From NCBI RefSeq assembly GCF_003945595.2, contig NW_024104319.1, positions 868,001-932,000 of the forward strand: a DNA stretch of 64,000 bases, given 5' to 3'. Made by a program: the position numbers and the translations under genes. This document shows, in pieces, positions 38,048-50,298 of this stretch. The DNA is from Pipra filicauda. Taxonomy: Eukaryota > Chordata > Aves > Passeriformes > Pipridae. Below the pieces are notes generated by a model. That model did no database searches. It saw only the letters and a list, made by a program, of their open reading frames with translations, and was not told where the DNA came from. Position 1 is the first letter of the stretch; each line of letters opens with the position of its first letter.

Positions 38048-40833
38048 CTTGGTCCGTTCATAGGTTATGTTAACTGGAGGAGTCAGTACTTTTCCAGGGG
38101 GATTCCAGAGCCCAAGGAAGACATAGGAAAATTGAATAACCTAGAGAAAGGTTAATGTCAGAAAATGTGGCATCTTAGGGAAAGTTGGAAAAAGATGAGT
38201 TAATTTCACCTCTAAAAGAGGATATAGAGTGTGACTAACTTGCTAACAGCTTCCTAATGCTCCAGCTGAGGCTGCCTAAACTAGTTCCCCCCCACACACT
38301 AGGAAATGTCATTAGCAGCCAAGTGTAGTATGGAAAAGGTGGCTGGCACCTCCAATACCAAAATTAGTTGGAATCTTGTATGTCTTTCAAAAAGACACAG
38401 GTCCTGTTCTAGGGGTAGAGGATCCTGGGATCAGAATCTGCACAAGTAGAGGTAGGGGCCTCACTTGGAGGACACACACTTTTAGCAGCTCCTTATAATG
38501 ATGAGTTCAAAGGCAGCATTCCACCAAATAAATGAGATTTTTTATCTCCCTGTTCAGAAATATCCCTCCCTCCCTCACATGCTGTACGTGCAGTCCTGGT
38601 GTTCTGCACCACTCACAAAGGTAAAGTGTAAATGAACTGAGCAGCATAGTATTTAAACAAAAGCATAAACAAAGGAACACCCTGTGCTGCAGGATCAATA
38701 AATTCCAGTTACCAATCCTAATGGGTACGCTGTACATTGAAGAACTACTGGTCCATGTAATAGGTAGTGTGAATGGGCCCAAGCCAGGGCTGTGCTCTGC
38801 TCTGCTCTTCTGTGTGACATGCACAGCTCGACCTTCAGGCCTGTCTCGTGCTGTGCACGTCTATTAACTGCAGGATAAACTTACCTGGTTGGATATAGCA
38901 GAGGAACCCATAGACAGGTCCCGCTTTACATTCCACTTGCATGCCCTTACCTTTATCTAGTAATGAAGCAGCAAGTTTCTACAGGAATCCCCTTTTCTTG
39001 AACAATGAAAACAAAAAAAATAATTATTTTCCTTGTAAGAAAATCTTATAAGAATTCAGAGGAATGAAAAAGAATAAACTTTCCACGGATGGATCTGCAC
39101 AGTATGCCCCACCCATTCTATATTGCACAACTTGAGATTGCCAGCACTTGAAGTAAGTTTGTCTATATTTTGCTCTCTTTCTTAATAGTATTATCTCTAA
39201 TAAACACACTTTTAAGCAGTACTTTTAGGGAGTTTGAGCATCTTTCTTGTGGGGATTACAAATAACTCAGATCCTTCTAGTGTTAAACAACCCTGTCATT
39301 CCTTTATCTGTATTTTCACTCCAGTTCTTGAAATGAACTGTCATTTCTAGCAGTCCTCAGAAACATAGGACATGATGCTGTAGGATATGTCATCATGTTG
39401 CCCTCCATATTCAGGGAGACGCTGGAGCCTATGTTAAAAAGGGTTGGAATGCCAGAATAACACTCTCTAATCCATTGCACCATGAGAAATCACCACTGTA
39501 CACCTTTCTACTCGAAGAACTTTTGCTTTAAACTTAAAAAGGGGAAAAATGTTTCTGTTTGTAAAGAAAAAATTGTCTTTCTCAGTTGTTTTTTTCAATG
39601 CCAGATTGTGTTTGATTGGTTCGTCCCAGTAACAAAACTTCTCAAAACCATAATTTATCCAGTATAGGTGAAGTTTGCATATCCTTACAAATCCTCTGAT
39701 ATGAGTGCAGCATCAGTCACGAAGTGAAGAAGGGATTCTGCTATGGAGATGACCACCTGCTGTTTGCTTTAGGTGTGGTGAGGTTTGGGCCAAAAGCGAG
39801 AGTCATAACGACCAACTCTCTTCATGTGCAGGAGAAGTAATTAAATAAAAAAAATAAAAAAAGGAAGCTGGAAGCCTTGTTGTGGAGGCAGCAATGCTTT
39901 ATGGTAGTGATTAGAGGAGGGATGTGGCAGGGCTTCCCATTTCAAAGAATTGTGTTACCACACCGACGGTCAGCAGCCACTCACAGGTGAAGTCAAATGA
40001 ATCAGACAAAGATCTGGCACCTTTGCAGTTGAACCCAAACCCACAGAAACAAAATTATTTCTTTGGAAGGTGAATGGAAACTCTGTGCCTAGTTAATGTA
40101 TGTGAGAAACACTATGGTATGTCTGCCTGGAAGAAGATTTTAAATTGCCTAATAATTCCTGCAATGAGTTTATCTATTGTCTCTTCATAAACTGCTACCT
40201 CCTCTTGGGATCCTCATTTCCACAAGCTCTTTTAGTTTATTTTTCTGCCAGACAGTGATGAAACTTCCTAAGTTTATGGAGTGAAATTATCAACTGGCAG
40301 TTACACATAAAGACACCAATCCAGAATTCTCCAGAATCAAGAGGATTCTTCACATTTCCTTCAAAGGATTTTGCATCAAGCCCTAATCTGTAAGAGAAAT
40401 GTTGTGGAGTACACTTAAGGACGAAATTAATGCATTGTGCAAATATATTCAAATTTTGTACAACTTCCATGATTATGTTCCTACCAGTCAGCATGCATTT
40501 TAATGCATTCTTCCCGCACCTGGTGCCTCAATAACAACTAAATTGCTCACTACCAACAGAGCTTATTTGCTTTATTGAGTTATAGATGCATAAGTGAGAG
40601 AGGGACACAAAATGTTTGTACTTCTTGTAACTCAGATTTCCGCTTCAGAGGCAACTGTTTTTCCACCTGTACTTTTCCCAGCAAAATAGTCCAAAAGCCT
40701 GCTAAGCATCTGCAAGTACTCTCACTCCTCTTCCACCGTTTCATTTGTGTGCGTATATGCAAGCATGCTGTGGCACAAGCTTGGCTGAAGTGGAACAAAG
40801 TCCCCACACAGCAAATCATCTGCTGCACTCCAG

Positions 40834-40918
40834 GACAACTGGCTTGTCACAAGACAACTATTTCTCTTATCGGACAGACAACACCTGTGTCTGTACAGGA
40901 AGAACAACAGCGTCCACG
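40834..40918 (+). other. Weak candidate exon of 85 bp
   Basis: The segment is bordered by a CTGCACTCCAG acceptor-like sequence on the left and ACG|GTGAGTTT on the right. Two frames are open throughout. The phase-1 frame gives a peptide including DNYFSYRTDNTCVCTGR. I recognise no protein family and see no partner exon with matching phase nearby. Pseudo-exons with such borders are common by chance in introns and intergenic DNA. Confidence 0.15.
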
Positions 40919-43900
40919 GTGAGTTTCTGGTCTTTACAAATTAACCACAAGCCCCAATGAACCACAGTGTTTACTCCAGGTGGCCCAGCACGGACACAGA
41001 GGGAAGGAAAGAGACTCTGAAGCATTGTCTGAGAGGAAAATAGGACTCATGCTACATCCCTGAGCATCTTTGTGAAGTGTCACCATTTGTTTTCCCCTGT
41101 AAGCGTTGTGGTCTGTCCAGGTGTCAGACCAGGAAGTTACTCCCAGCTCTGCAGGGCCTTCATACCTACAGCTGTGCTGAAGAAAATGTCTTAATCCCAG
41201 AAGGAGATAAGCAGGTTCCATTACTGAGCAAGTGTTACTAACAGGATCACCTGTCAAAAGGAGTTAAGAGCTGTAATAATAATTTCCTTACATATTTGAC
41301 GAAGAGAGTCTCACAGAACCACTTGAAAGGAGCAAGAGCAAGCATCTTATGCTGTGCTGCACAGAAAGACATCTGCAAGACAGAGTTGAAGAACTTTTTT
41401 ACACAGACCAAAACTTTCAAAGTGAATTTAAAGTATAGAACATTTCACGGAAATTAGGCCAGCACGACAGAGATGACTGGAGAAAGGGAGAGGAAAAGAC
41501 TAAAAGACTCAACATGCAAAGATAGAAGAAAGAGAGAGTTCTTTCTCCTTGATGTCCTGTAGCTTCACACAGCAACTGAGGGCTAAAGAGAGGATACAAA
41601 ACCAGCCAAAATGGACTACAAAGCGTGGGAGGATCCTGGCAGTACGTCTAAGAGCTGCTTTTCTTAGTAGGAGTTGATCAAGACAGCATTCCATTTCAGC
41701 CCACTGGTTTACACTTGCAGGTCTTCAAGGTACTGTGAACTTCTGCTGAGTATTGTCTAGGCAGCATTTCTTGCCATGTTTCTTTTGTGTGGAACGTCAT
41801 TTAATTTGTTAAAGTACAAGCAGCTGTTTCTCCAATTTCAAAGTTGTACAAAAAGCTTTGCCAGTCCAAATTATTCACAGTCCCCATACTTTGATCCCAA
41901 GGTCTGAGTTTGTTTTCATGCCCTAGTCACTGACGTAGCATCATGAGATGAAACATCAGATTTCACTAACAAAGAGCTAACTGTGTTCCTGCAATTAGAA
42001 ATAAAGACCTAAAGCTATGCACTCTTACATGTAAAGTTATTTAATTTTGGCTGCACCTGAAATATTTTTAGGCATAAGATTTCCCTAAAAAGAAATATTT
42101 CGAAATGTCATATAATTTCTCTTTTTGGCTCTGTGATTTTTTTTCCTGGTTTGAGTCTTGAAAGTTGAATATGTTACATTCTCAAGCCTTTCTGTGCACT
42201 GGAGACCTCTAAAAGACTACTATTTCAATGAATGAAATGAAATAATCCCATAACTCCAGAACTAGTGTTTTAAGATAGGAAATCTGATGAAATGCAAAGT
42301 GCTGTTCATTCTGAATTGTTTCACACCTCTTCAGGAATAGATCTCTACCCCTAACACCATTCTTGCTAGACTCTGTCACCTGTATTGGAGGGGTAATAAT
42401 CCCAGGAAGAACCATGGGAGCGGGTTATACAGAATTTGCATAATGTATGGTCAGCACGGCTCAGAAGATGCACTTGGCAATTCACTGCACAAAATGTGTC
42501 TTATTCCTGCTGAGACAATTCTAAGGAGATTGCAACTACCTAATGTATCTGAGTAATGAAACTTACAACTCAACTCATGCTTTATTTGGAGGATAAGATT
42601 TGTTTGACAGTTTTACACCTTCAGGCATGATTTAATTAATATTAGGAAGTAAGCTAATAGGTTGTTTTTTTTCTTCTTGGTGACAAACTACGCTTAAGTG
42701 ATGAAAAGTTTTGCTATAACTTACAGCTGCATCATCTGGTTTCTTTCATTTTCTATAAAAATTATCAGGTGTAATAAAAAGAGGTAAAATTACTGTGAAG
42801 GCCCTCCTATCTAGTGCAAATTGAATTTCCAAGCATATTTCTAGGGTTTTCTGGTTTCTGGCACACAGGTTAATGTCAATGGATAATGAGCATATCTCCA
42901 TTACTGGAAACAAAGGAAAAGTTTAAAGCAAGTTAAGGCTCACCATGACAGTGTATGCCTCACAGTTCTAGCCACACTGCCTCAACATGTTCTGTTTCAC
43001 TGTCAAAAGACCAGACAACAGCTTCAGTTTCATCAGCAGGGTACACTGCACTCCCCCTCCCCAGGTAGAGATCAATAGCCTTAGGGTTCTTCAAACAGGA
43101 AGAATTTGCCAGTCAGCCACAGACAGACAGTCCTGTTCTAGAAGACAAAGCAAATGGCTGCATGGGATGAATCACAGTGATTCCTCCCACTGTCTGGAGG
43201 GCTCTTTGTTCTCCACATTGTCTCTCAAAGAAGTCTAGGGCAACCGGGTTCAGAGGATTTGTTGATATCAGAAACTATCACATTGGCAGCTTTCCTCTTA
43301 CCTGCAAGGCCAGATGGGCTGCCAAAGGAGAAAATTGTATCTCTTTGATATGATTTATTCTTAACAAATCCATATCAGTTGCTTTCTATCCTTTTAATAT
43401 GCTCTTGAGAGCTTCTAAATGTAATTATTAATAATGTGCCTAAGAGTCTTTCCCCAGGTTCAAGTTGTTCCCCACGGTCCCATTTTCCCTTTTTAGAGAG
43501 AAGAAGATGCCTGAACTTCCTGGGCTCCTGAGAGTTTCTTCAGCCTTCATGACTCATTAAATACTGTATTGTGGGCCTCATGTGTCCCTAGTAATAAAAT
43601 CTGATAGTGAAAAATTGGATCTTAAGAGGTGCTTAAGGGATCCTGGCACTCTGAGTGCCCTCTCCCTCAGTTCAATTAGTGATAGCTGGCTGTCTTGTAT
43701 CCCAGGTAAATTTTAGCTCTCTGTGATGTAAAAAATAATTGTAGAGCCATCAGATAGAACAGTGCTGGCAGCAGTGAGGTGAATGAATGCTTTTGAGGGT
43801 AGCACAGACCAAACTATTCAGGCAGTCAGAGACTGAGCTCAGTCCTTATTTCCCGACTGTCTCGCTCGTTCTGATGCAGTTCAGTCAGTGAGTACCTGCC

Positions 43901-45016
43901 ATTCAACAGCATGTGCTGTAAATCTGCTCCTCAAGATTCACGGCACAGTTGAATGTAGAGACTGATTCCAAGCCCTGGGATAAACTAAAGGAAGAAAGAA
44001 CACCTGTGACTTAGAATACTGAAGCAGCATATGTTTTAGTAAGTATCTTTGATTTCTTTTCCTTTTCAAGCTGTGACAGAATTTCCTTCCCTGTTCTGCC
44101 AATGCAGCAGACTTCAAAGAACCCTAAGCCTTTCAGAGAGTCTGCTTTTGTCTTCAGCCTTTGATTCCTCTCCTATAGATTACCAGGACTGAAAGACCAT
44201 ATATGTTAAGAAAGTGAGGACTGCAGCATGGCATGATTTATTTATTATCCAAGCATGATGTTTGGAGTCAGGTCTAAATCAGTGCAACACAACAAGTCAC
44301 AAAACAAAAATGGTAAATGTATTTCAGTTCCACTTACATAATATATGCAAAATATCTCATATAAAAGAAGTCTGTACCTAACTTCATAACTCTGCACAAA
44401 GTGTCAGAGAGCTTTCCTCTTCCATGTGCATCCACGCAGGGCATCCAAAAGGTTGTCACTCCCTCAGTAACATAAAGCTAACAGTACCACACATAATTTT
44501 CCTGTGGTTGGGTAACAAGACTTCATTTAAGGCACTAAATTATATAGATCAGACATAGATGCTGCCACGTCTTCTAGCAAGTTGCTGAAATGGTTAATTA
44601 TCCTGCACCTTGAAAAAGGAGCTTTGTTTCTAATCTGAATACCATTCAGCCATATGTTCCAGGCACCAATTTCTTCTGGCAGAAGCCTTAGTTATCCAGA
44701 CCCGTGGGTCCCATGGGTTGCTATGAAGTTCCCAGTTCCTGACCTTTTCACTGATTTAACTGGGAGGAAGAAATAGGTTTCTTCACAATTAGTTTAACTT
44801 TTTCTGTCCTCTTTCTTTTGTAAACAAAGAACTAAAAGTAAATTGCCAAAACTTTGAAATCGAAAAATAATTTTGGAATACACACAAATTATACAATGTA
44901 TTCTGGGATTCTCATCATAGTACATAAGAAATATTTACTTCTGCTTTTTGACAATTTACCAAGATGTGGAGAGATATTCACTTAAATACAAGTCCAGGTC
45001 CAAGAAGTAGAGGAGA

Positions 45017-45085
45017 GATGGATGAATGGATGGATGGATGGATGGATGGATGGATGGATGGATGGATGGATGGACAGACAGACAG
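45017..45085. repeat. (TGGA)n microsatellite, 12 perfect units
   Basis: A perfect TGGA run spans 45027-45074. It is preceded by GATGGATGAA and followed by three CAGA units. The tetranucleotide frame gives the repeated peptide MDGW in an open frame that is only a by-product. Confidence 0.95.
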
Positions 45086-47889
45086 GTATATGAAGGAATT
45101 ATTTCATGGACTACTGACTAATAGGATGGGAAGAGGGAGGTGGTACCATCTACCTTCAAAATTTCAAAAAAGACAAAATAAAAAAATTAAATTTCTCTTA
45201 ATCTACACATCTAAAACTGTATACAAGTGCTTTATTCATATTATGACAAGGCTAAAGTAAAGACATTCTCAGAATCACATCGAAAACAAAAACTTACATC
45301 ACTGAACATTAAGAACTGTGTTTCCTCTGTGCCCTGTGACATCTCACAAATGCAAGATGTAAGCACAAGAGAGTTTAAGATTGTCACTGATAAAACACTG
45401 GGGATTCTCATGGAAATATGCCCACTGAAGTTTTGAAAAGTGGGTGAGGTGCCAATTGGCAAAATTCAGCCTTTTCCAGGCAGATATAGGACAGAAGAGT
45501 CTGATCTAAAGGCACTAGGAAAATAGAGCAGAGTATGAACTTAACCTGATATTTGCAAAGAGATTAATGTTAGATATAGCAACAAGTACAAACAAGAGAT
45601 AATCTTGTCTCAGCCATCATTGGGGAAATAATGTAACTCATACTTTTCATTATTTGATCAAATACAAAGGCTCAAGCACTAGCCAGAGTCCTCAATATCT
45701 TGAGCTAGAAAATTATTCTTCCTGGAATAAGTGAAGCTTACATGGATTTTTACTTTCCTTTCTTAGCCATTAATACCTGCTTTTACCACAAATTAAAAAT
45801 AAGTCAATGTTCTCTGAATTTTTTTCATTGTATAACAATACCAGAAAACAGTTTTTGAACACACAAGGTCAATATATGTGTATATGTTTATTTATTAGTT
45901 ATATATGTGTATTGCTGTAATAACATACTAGGTACATTATAAAACATGCACCAAAATAGAAAGTGGGAAAAAAAATTACATAAAGATGAAAAATCACAAT
46001 ATTTTAATCTCAGTTTAATTTTATTCTGTTTATAAATGGTACAGAAAATAGTTTCTTCATGCACTCCAGTGGATTGTTTTGTGCAGCCCTTGCAGCACGT
46101 CCCACATCCAGGGCCTCCACTTCTCAGATCACATCCCTAGAGGATGTCATTCTAGACAGAAATGAGGAAAAGTGACAGAACTGCAGAAAGATGAGTCCCA
46201 AATACCTGTGGAAAGAGAGGACATATCTGGGATTTACACCATGGGAATGGAAACACTTGTCAGGATTTCTGGGTAGAAGCAGCATTGACCTTCAAATTTA
46301 AATCTTCAAAATGTGTTATCTGTGTTTAAAATGTGGAATTTGGGTGGTTCTTTCCATCTGCCATCCAGTTCATGCTTGCTGTTTTGTATGCTAAACTAAG
46401 GTCTACGTTAAGGTCTGCTTTCAAGTATTCTCATCAGCCACGGAATCTACACTAAAGTTTTCCGGAAAAGAAATTCCAAACATCTTGCTCTCCCTGTTCC
46501 TTGTTCAGCTGTTGGAGCTTTAAGAAAGGCTCCACCCTGAAAACAGTTGACTGTGCCCTTTAAAATCTTCCCTTCCCCGTCCATCTCACTCCTGAATGGC
46601 ACACTTGGACTAAACAATTTAGGAGCAACAAAGGCAGGACACTCAGTTCCTGAAGCAGATGGGAAGGAAGGTAACAGTGCATGAGCCTACAGCGTTTCTT
46701 CCCTTGCCATATGTTCTAATTACACTTGGTGCTATATACAAACAGGAAAAAAATTGGCTCAGTGAACAATACCTGGAAAGCTGTTGCTTTTCAGCAATAG
46801 TGATGGGTTGTATTGAAAATGTGTTAGCTTTTTACAGTATCATTCAAAGAAGTACTAGACTCCAAGCCAAACAGGGAGCTCTCCTACTGGCACAGAAGTT
46901 TTCATGAATTTGGTAATAAAGCAGAGAGGTTATCAGCTGTCCACCATGTTTATTTTGAGGTCAGAGAGGTAACTGCATCATGCGTGTGACAGGCAGAAAA
47001 GCAGCATGAGTTTCACACAGTAAAAGCATCTGATAACTTCATAGAGGCACGCAGCCAGTATGGCCAGTCCTGTGGTTTCTGCTGCCTCAGCTTCCCTGCT
47101 GTGGTGCACGTCCTTGCTAGAGGAATGTTAACTCGGGTACAAGTCATCCTGGAGGCAGTGTGTGACATCACCTTAATACAGGACACCGGCCACACCTTCC
47201 TAACGTGCTTTCCTCTTTGCATGCAAAGCTGCTGGACACTGAACAGTAGAGAGACAACACCACCCACATTTGCTCTTTTTGAAACTCATTCACCATGAAC
47301 CTATAGCATAGGTAGTACCTTCAGCACATTTCCTTGTTTTCTATTAAGTCTTTGTTAAGATGGTGCTGAGATCTGTGACAGAAGTGATGTTGGAGAAAAA
47401 ATGAAGTCCTTTAACCTTCTTTTACTCACCACAAAGGTTACAATAAAGTAATTTTGCTGCTTCACTGTTAAATCCTCCCCAAGGACTAAAATCAGTTCCT
47501 AATCCCAGTTCCCATCTTCATTGTTTCTTAGCCAGTTCCAGAAATGTATGAATATTAAATGCAAAACTAATTGAAGGCAGATGGAAATGGATTGAGTAAT
47601 CCAACAAAGTACCAATAGAGCTCTGCTGGAAGACTTAAAGAAAACCTAATGAAACAAAAACAATCTTTATTGTTAGCATTTCCCAGGAGGATCATTTCTT
47701 GGTGAATATTGCCATTCTTCTGTATGAAATATTCAACAAAAATATGCGACTACATTCTTAGGAAAATTCATCTTGGATCTCTCTTGAAATTAAACATGTT
47801 ACAGCACTGAAAGCTAGGGTGAATTAGGCTTTATGTAGTGGTGGGTTACTTCTCATTGTCTCACATGGACTTATTTATGTTCAGGATTC

Positions 47890-48415
47890 TCAGCTGGTGC
47901 TGGGGCTGAACTTCACTCCCCCCGTCTCTGCCTTGAGGTTCAGGGGCTTGAGAGGTGTGAGAAGAGAGTTTAACATTAAAACTGAAGCAAAAATAGTTGC
48001 AGAGTAACTCAACTTCTCCATGATGACTGCCAAAAGTTCTCCTATCTTGTTTTTTCAGGTGCCATGTTTTCCTTAATCATCCTTTTCTATCTAACAAAAC
48101 TGTAGAAGTCCTTATTATTCTTTGAATCCCTTGACAAGTTCAGCTCCAACTCTGCCTTAGGTTTTCTGCTCCCTTCTCTATATATCTAGGCAGTGTCATA
48201 TTCTTCCCAAGGTGGATATCTGTCCTGGTTCCACTGCCTTTGCATTTCTACCTTTGGCTGGTCTCCTGCCTTTCTTTCCAGGTTTCTTACTTGGAAACAA
48301 GAACTTTTGCGCTCTGAGAAGAATGTTCTTAAAGAGCTGCCAGCTCTTTTCATCTCTTTTATCCCTGAGGGCAGTTTCCCAGAGGGTCTCAATCCACTAG
48401 TTTCTTAAACAGCTT
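47890..48415 (-). pseudogene. CR1 ORF2 remnant: linker between endonuclease and reverse transcriptase
   Basis: The minus-strand translation gives RQWNQDRYPPWEEYDTA (about 48191-48241), matching the CR1 pattern YRxWKQGxxTWEEYRDxA. Further on, across stops, it gives AELELNLSRDSKNNKDFYSF and KRMIKENMAP, matching the CR1 linker KAQLELNLARDVKxNKKGFYRY...KRKxxENVGPL. These correspondences are from memory of the CR1 ORF2 family and establish orientation and continuity with the endonuclease part next to it. Confidence 0.82.
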
Positions 48416-48436
48416 TTGCTCTCCTAAAGGTGAGGA

Positions 48437-49075
48437 TTATTCATCTGGCACCTGGCCCATATACCTCAACATTGTGAATTTAGTCGGGGAATTATCAGTG
48501 CAGGCCAGGCTAACACACATCTTGGCATGACTGATTAGTTTATCTGAATTGGTAAGCAACAGATCTGGTAACGCTTCTCCTCTCCTTGGACTGTCTATCA
48601 CCTGGATTAAGAAATTATCCTTAACACACTCCAGGAATCTCCCGGACTGCTTACAGTTTGCTGTGCTGTTTTTAAAGCAGATGTCAGGGTGTTTGAAGAT
48701 CAGAGCCTGAGAGCTGTTAAGTAAGAATACATCATTAACAACTTCCCTTTGATCTGGTGGCCTGTAGTGAACACCGACCATGAGATCTCCCTTTTTTGGC
48801 CTGACCCTAATTTTTACTCATAATTGCTCATTGTTGGTTTTCAATGGCAGCTCTGTGAAATTTATGCATTTTTTTTTACATAGAAAGTAACAACTTCCTC
48901 ACTGTTTCTCACTCCTTCTTCCTTGCCTGTCCATTCTGAACAGTTCATAGCCACTCTTCGCAGTGCTCCAGCTGTGCAATTTGTCCCTTCATGGTTCATT
49001 GCAGTGACTAGACCACAGCATTGTAGCTGCACAGTGATTTCCAGCTGTTGTTGTTTGTCACCCATGCTACCTGCA
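48437..49075 (-). pseudogene. CR1 ORF2 remnant: apurinic-type endonuclease domain
   Basis: Two open stretches carry the domain. The N-terminal part (to about 48862) begins MGDKQQQLEITVQLQCCGLV and ends in EEVVTFYVKK, the place of the CR1 sequence MGNKQEELExIVxxExYDLVAITETWWD...GVALYVxE. The key TETWWD block is destroyed (the aligned residues are TAMNHEG). The C-terminal part (48781-48437) reads VGVHYRPPDQ, ALIFKHPDICFKNSTAN, RFLECVKDNFLIQVI and LPDLLLTNSD. The usual GDFNHPDI catalytic block has lost GDFN, and the final SDHE block is also changed (CTDNSP). It is inactive. Confidence 0.9.
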
Positions 49076-49149
49076 TCAGTACAGGGGCACATCGCCCAGG
49101 TTACAGGCTGCTTCACCTCTTTAGATGAATACTTCCCCAATGCCTTTGA

Positions 49150-49765
49150 GGCACTCCACAGTGTTCCTGTGATGGCTTCTAATACATCAAGCAGCCCCTG
49201 GTTCTTCTCTGTTGCTCAAAACTTCATCCCCTTCCCCAATAAATCTAATTTAAAGCTCTTCATATAAGTCTGGCCAGGTGGTTGATGAACAACCTTCTGC
49301 CCTGCTTTATCAGGTGAGTCCCATGAGCTCACAACAGACCCAGTCTCCAAAGGTAGATTCATGATCATATAAGCCAACACCTTGAGTAGGACATCAGCTG
49401 TGCAGCCAGGCATTCACCTTTCAATTTGACTCCCCCTTTATAAACCCCTACCTCTGACTGGGAGGATGGAGGAGCACTTTGTGCTTCAGCATTGACGTGA
49501 GGGATAGATACAGTCTTTTTTGAGTGTTCAAAGTTGCTTTGCCACAGACCCTACATAGAATGTTATTGGAGCAGATGGTAATTCGAAGGGTTCACTAGGC
49601 TCAGCAGCCTCTCAGTGACACTGTGAATGCAAGACCTCGATAGGCAGCAAATTTCTTTAGAGAAACAGCCTGGATGGAAACCAGGTGTTTTGGTGCCTCA
49701 CAGCAAGGAATCCCCGATTAGTGATACTTTACACCCTTTTCTGAAGCTACTGTTTCTAACACAGG
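49150..49765 (-). pseudogene. CR1 ORF1 remnant (C-terminal region)
   Basis: The nucleotide sequence follows the ORF1 end of bird CR1 elements as I remember it (seen on the plus strand): AATAAATCTAATTTAAAGCT, then CTGGCCAGGTGGTTG, then CAGCCAGGCATTCACC, then CTGACTGGGAGGATGGA, then CTCAGCAGCCTCTCAGTGAC, then a block around GGAATCCCCGATTAGTGATA. ORF1 of these elements encodes a protein with an esterase-like (SGNH) domain. No continuous frame remains. The outer end near 49765 is approximate. Confidence 0.7.
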
Positions 49766-50248
49766 TAATAGTATCCAATGGTTAGCGTTTCCTCCATCCT
49801 GTCCATTAACAGTGTGACCTTTATTCTGCATCTCAACAGCTGTCAGTGCACTGCCCTTCTTTCACCATTTCTCATTCCAGTGTCTCTTTATCACAAGGAC
49901 AGACCAACCTTTTCAAGTCGAGGAGGTTACATTTTTGAAATTCTGTTTCTGTTTCGCGTTGCTAGACAAAGCCAAATCCCAGTTGCCCACAGGAATTGGA
50001 ATCACGTCTTCCGAGTGTTCTATAAATCACACAGAACCGAGTGCTTTCATACGGGGATATACAGGAAGAATAAACTCAGAGCTCTCTTGATTCTCTCAGC
50101 TTTGAGCATAGTTATAGGTGTTCCAAACTTCTAGCAGAATTATGGACTATGCTTTACTCCAGAATCCTCTGCTCTACATTTTTTACATTTTTATGCATGT
50201 ATTTAATTTTACAAATATTTTTTTTTTTTTTTTTTTTTTTTTTTACAG

Positions 50249-50298
50249 GAAAATGAGAAGTCATGGGACAAATAAACGCCAGCAGATAGAAAACAGTG
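50249..50298 (+). other. Weak candidate exon of 50 bp
   Basis: It is preceded by a 27-T tract and ACAG, and followed by GTAAGA. The open frame, phase 1 in and phase 1 out, reads KMRSHGTNKRQQIENS. Its exit phase fits the next candidate at 51426, and that one fits 53093, so three segments join without a stop. The T run may create an acceptor-like signal by chance. No protein family was recognised. Confidence 0.2.

Larger units (their letters stand above)
30677..47879. other. 17-kb stretch of noncoding DNA
   Basis: No gene, RNA or mobile element was recognised in this long stretch. Items inside are listed separately: a 20-bp tandem duplication (33.5 kb), an A/C-rich tract (35.6 kb), an 18-bp palindrome (38.0 kb), a TGGA microsatellite (45.0 kb) and a weak candidate exon (40.8 kb). 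Open frames are at most 123 codons and show no known domain. At 37518-37553 a stretch with TTTGAACCCAGAA recalls the core of the MIR SINE, but too little remains to call it. Confidence 0.5.
47880..49765 (-). mobile_element. Old CR1 LINE carrying the 5' half only
   Basis: On the minus strand this element runs from the end of CR1 ORF1 (49765 to about 49150) through the ORF2 endonuclease (about 49070-48437) into the linker before the reverse transcriptase (48400-47880). The reverse transcriptase itself and the 3' tail are missing: no GVPQG or FADD-like remains were found below 47880. This is the reverse of the usual CR1 pattern, in which the 5' half is lost, so a later deletion or rearrangement must have removed the 3' half. 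Many stops and frame changes show that it is old. Confidence 0.85.
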
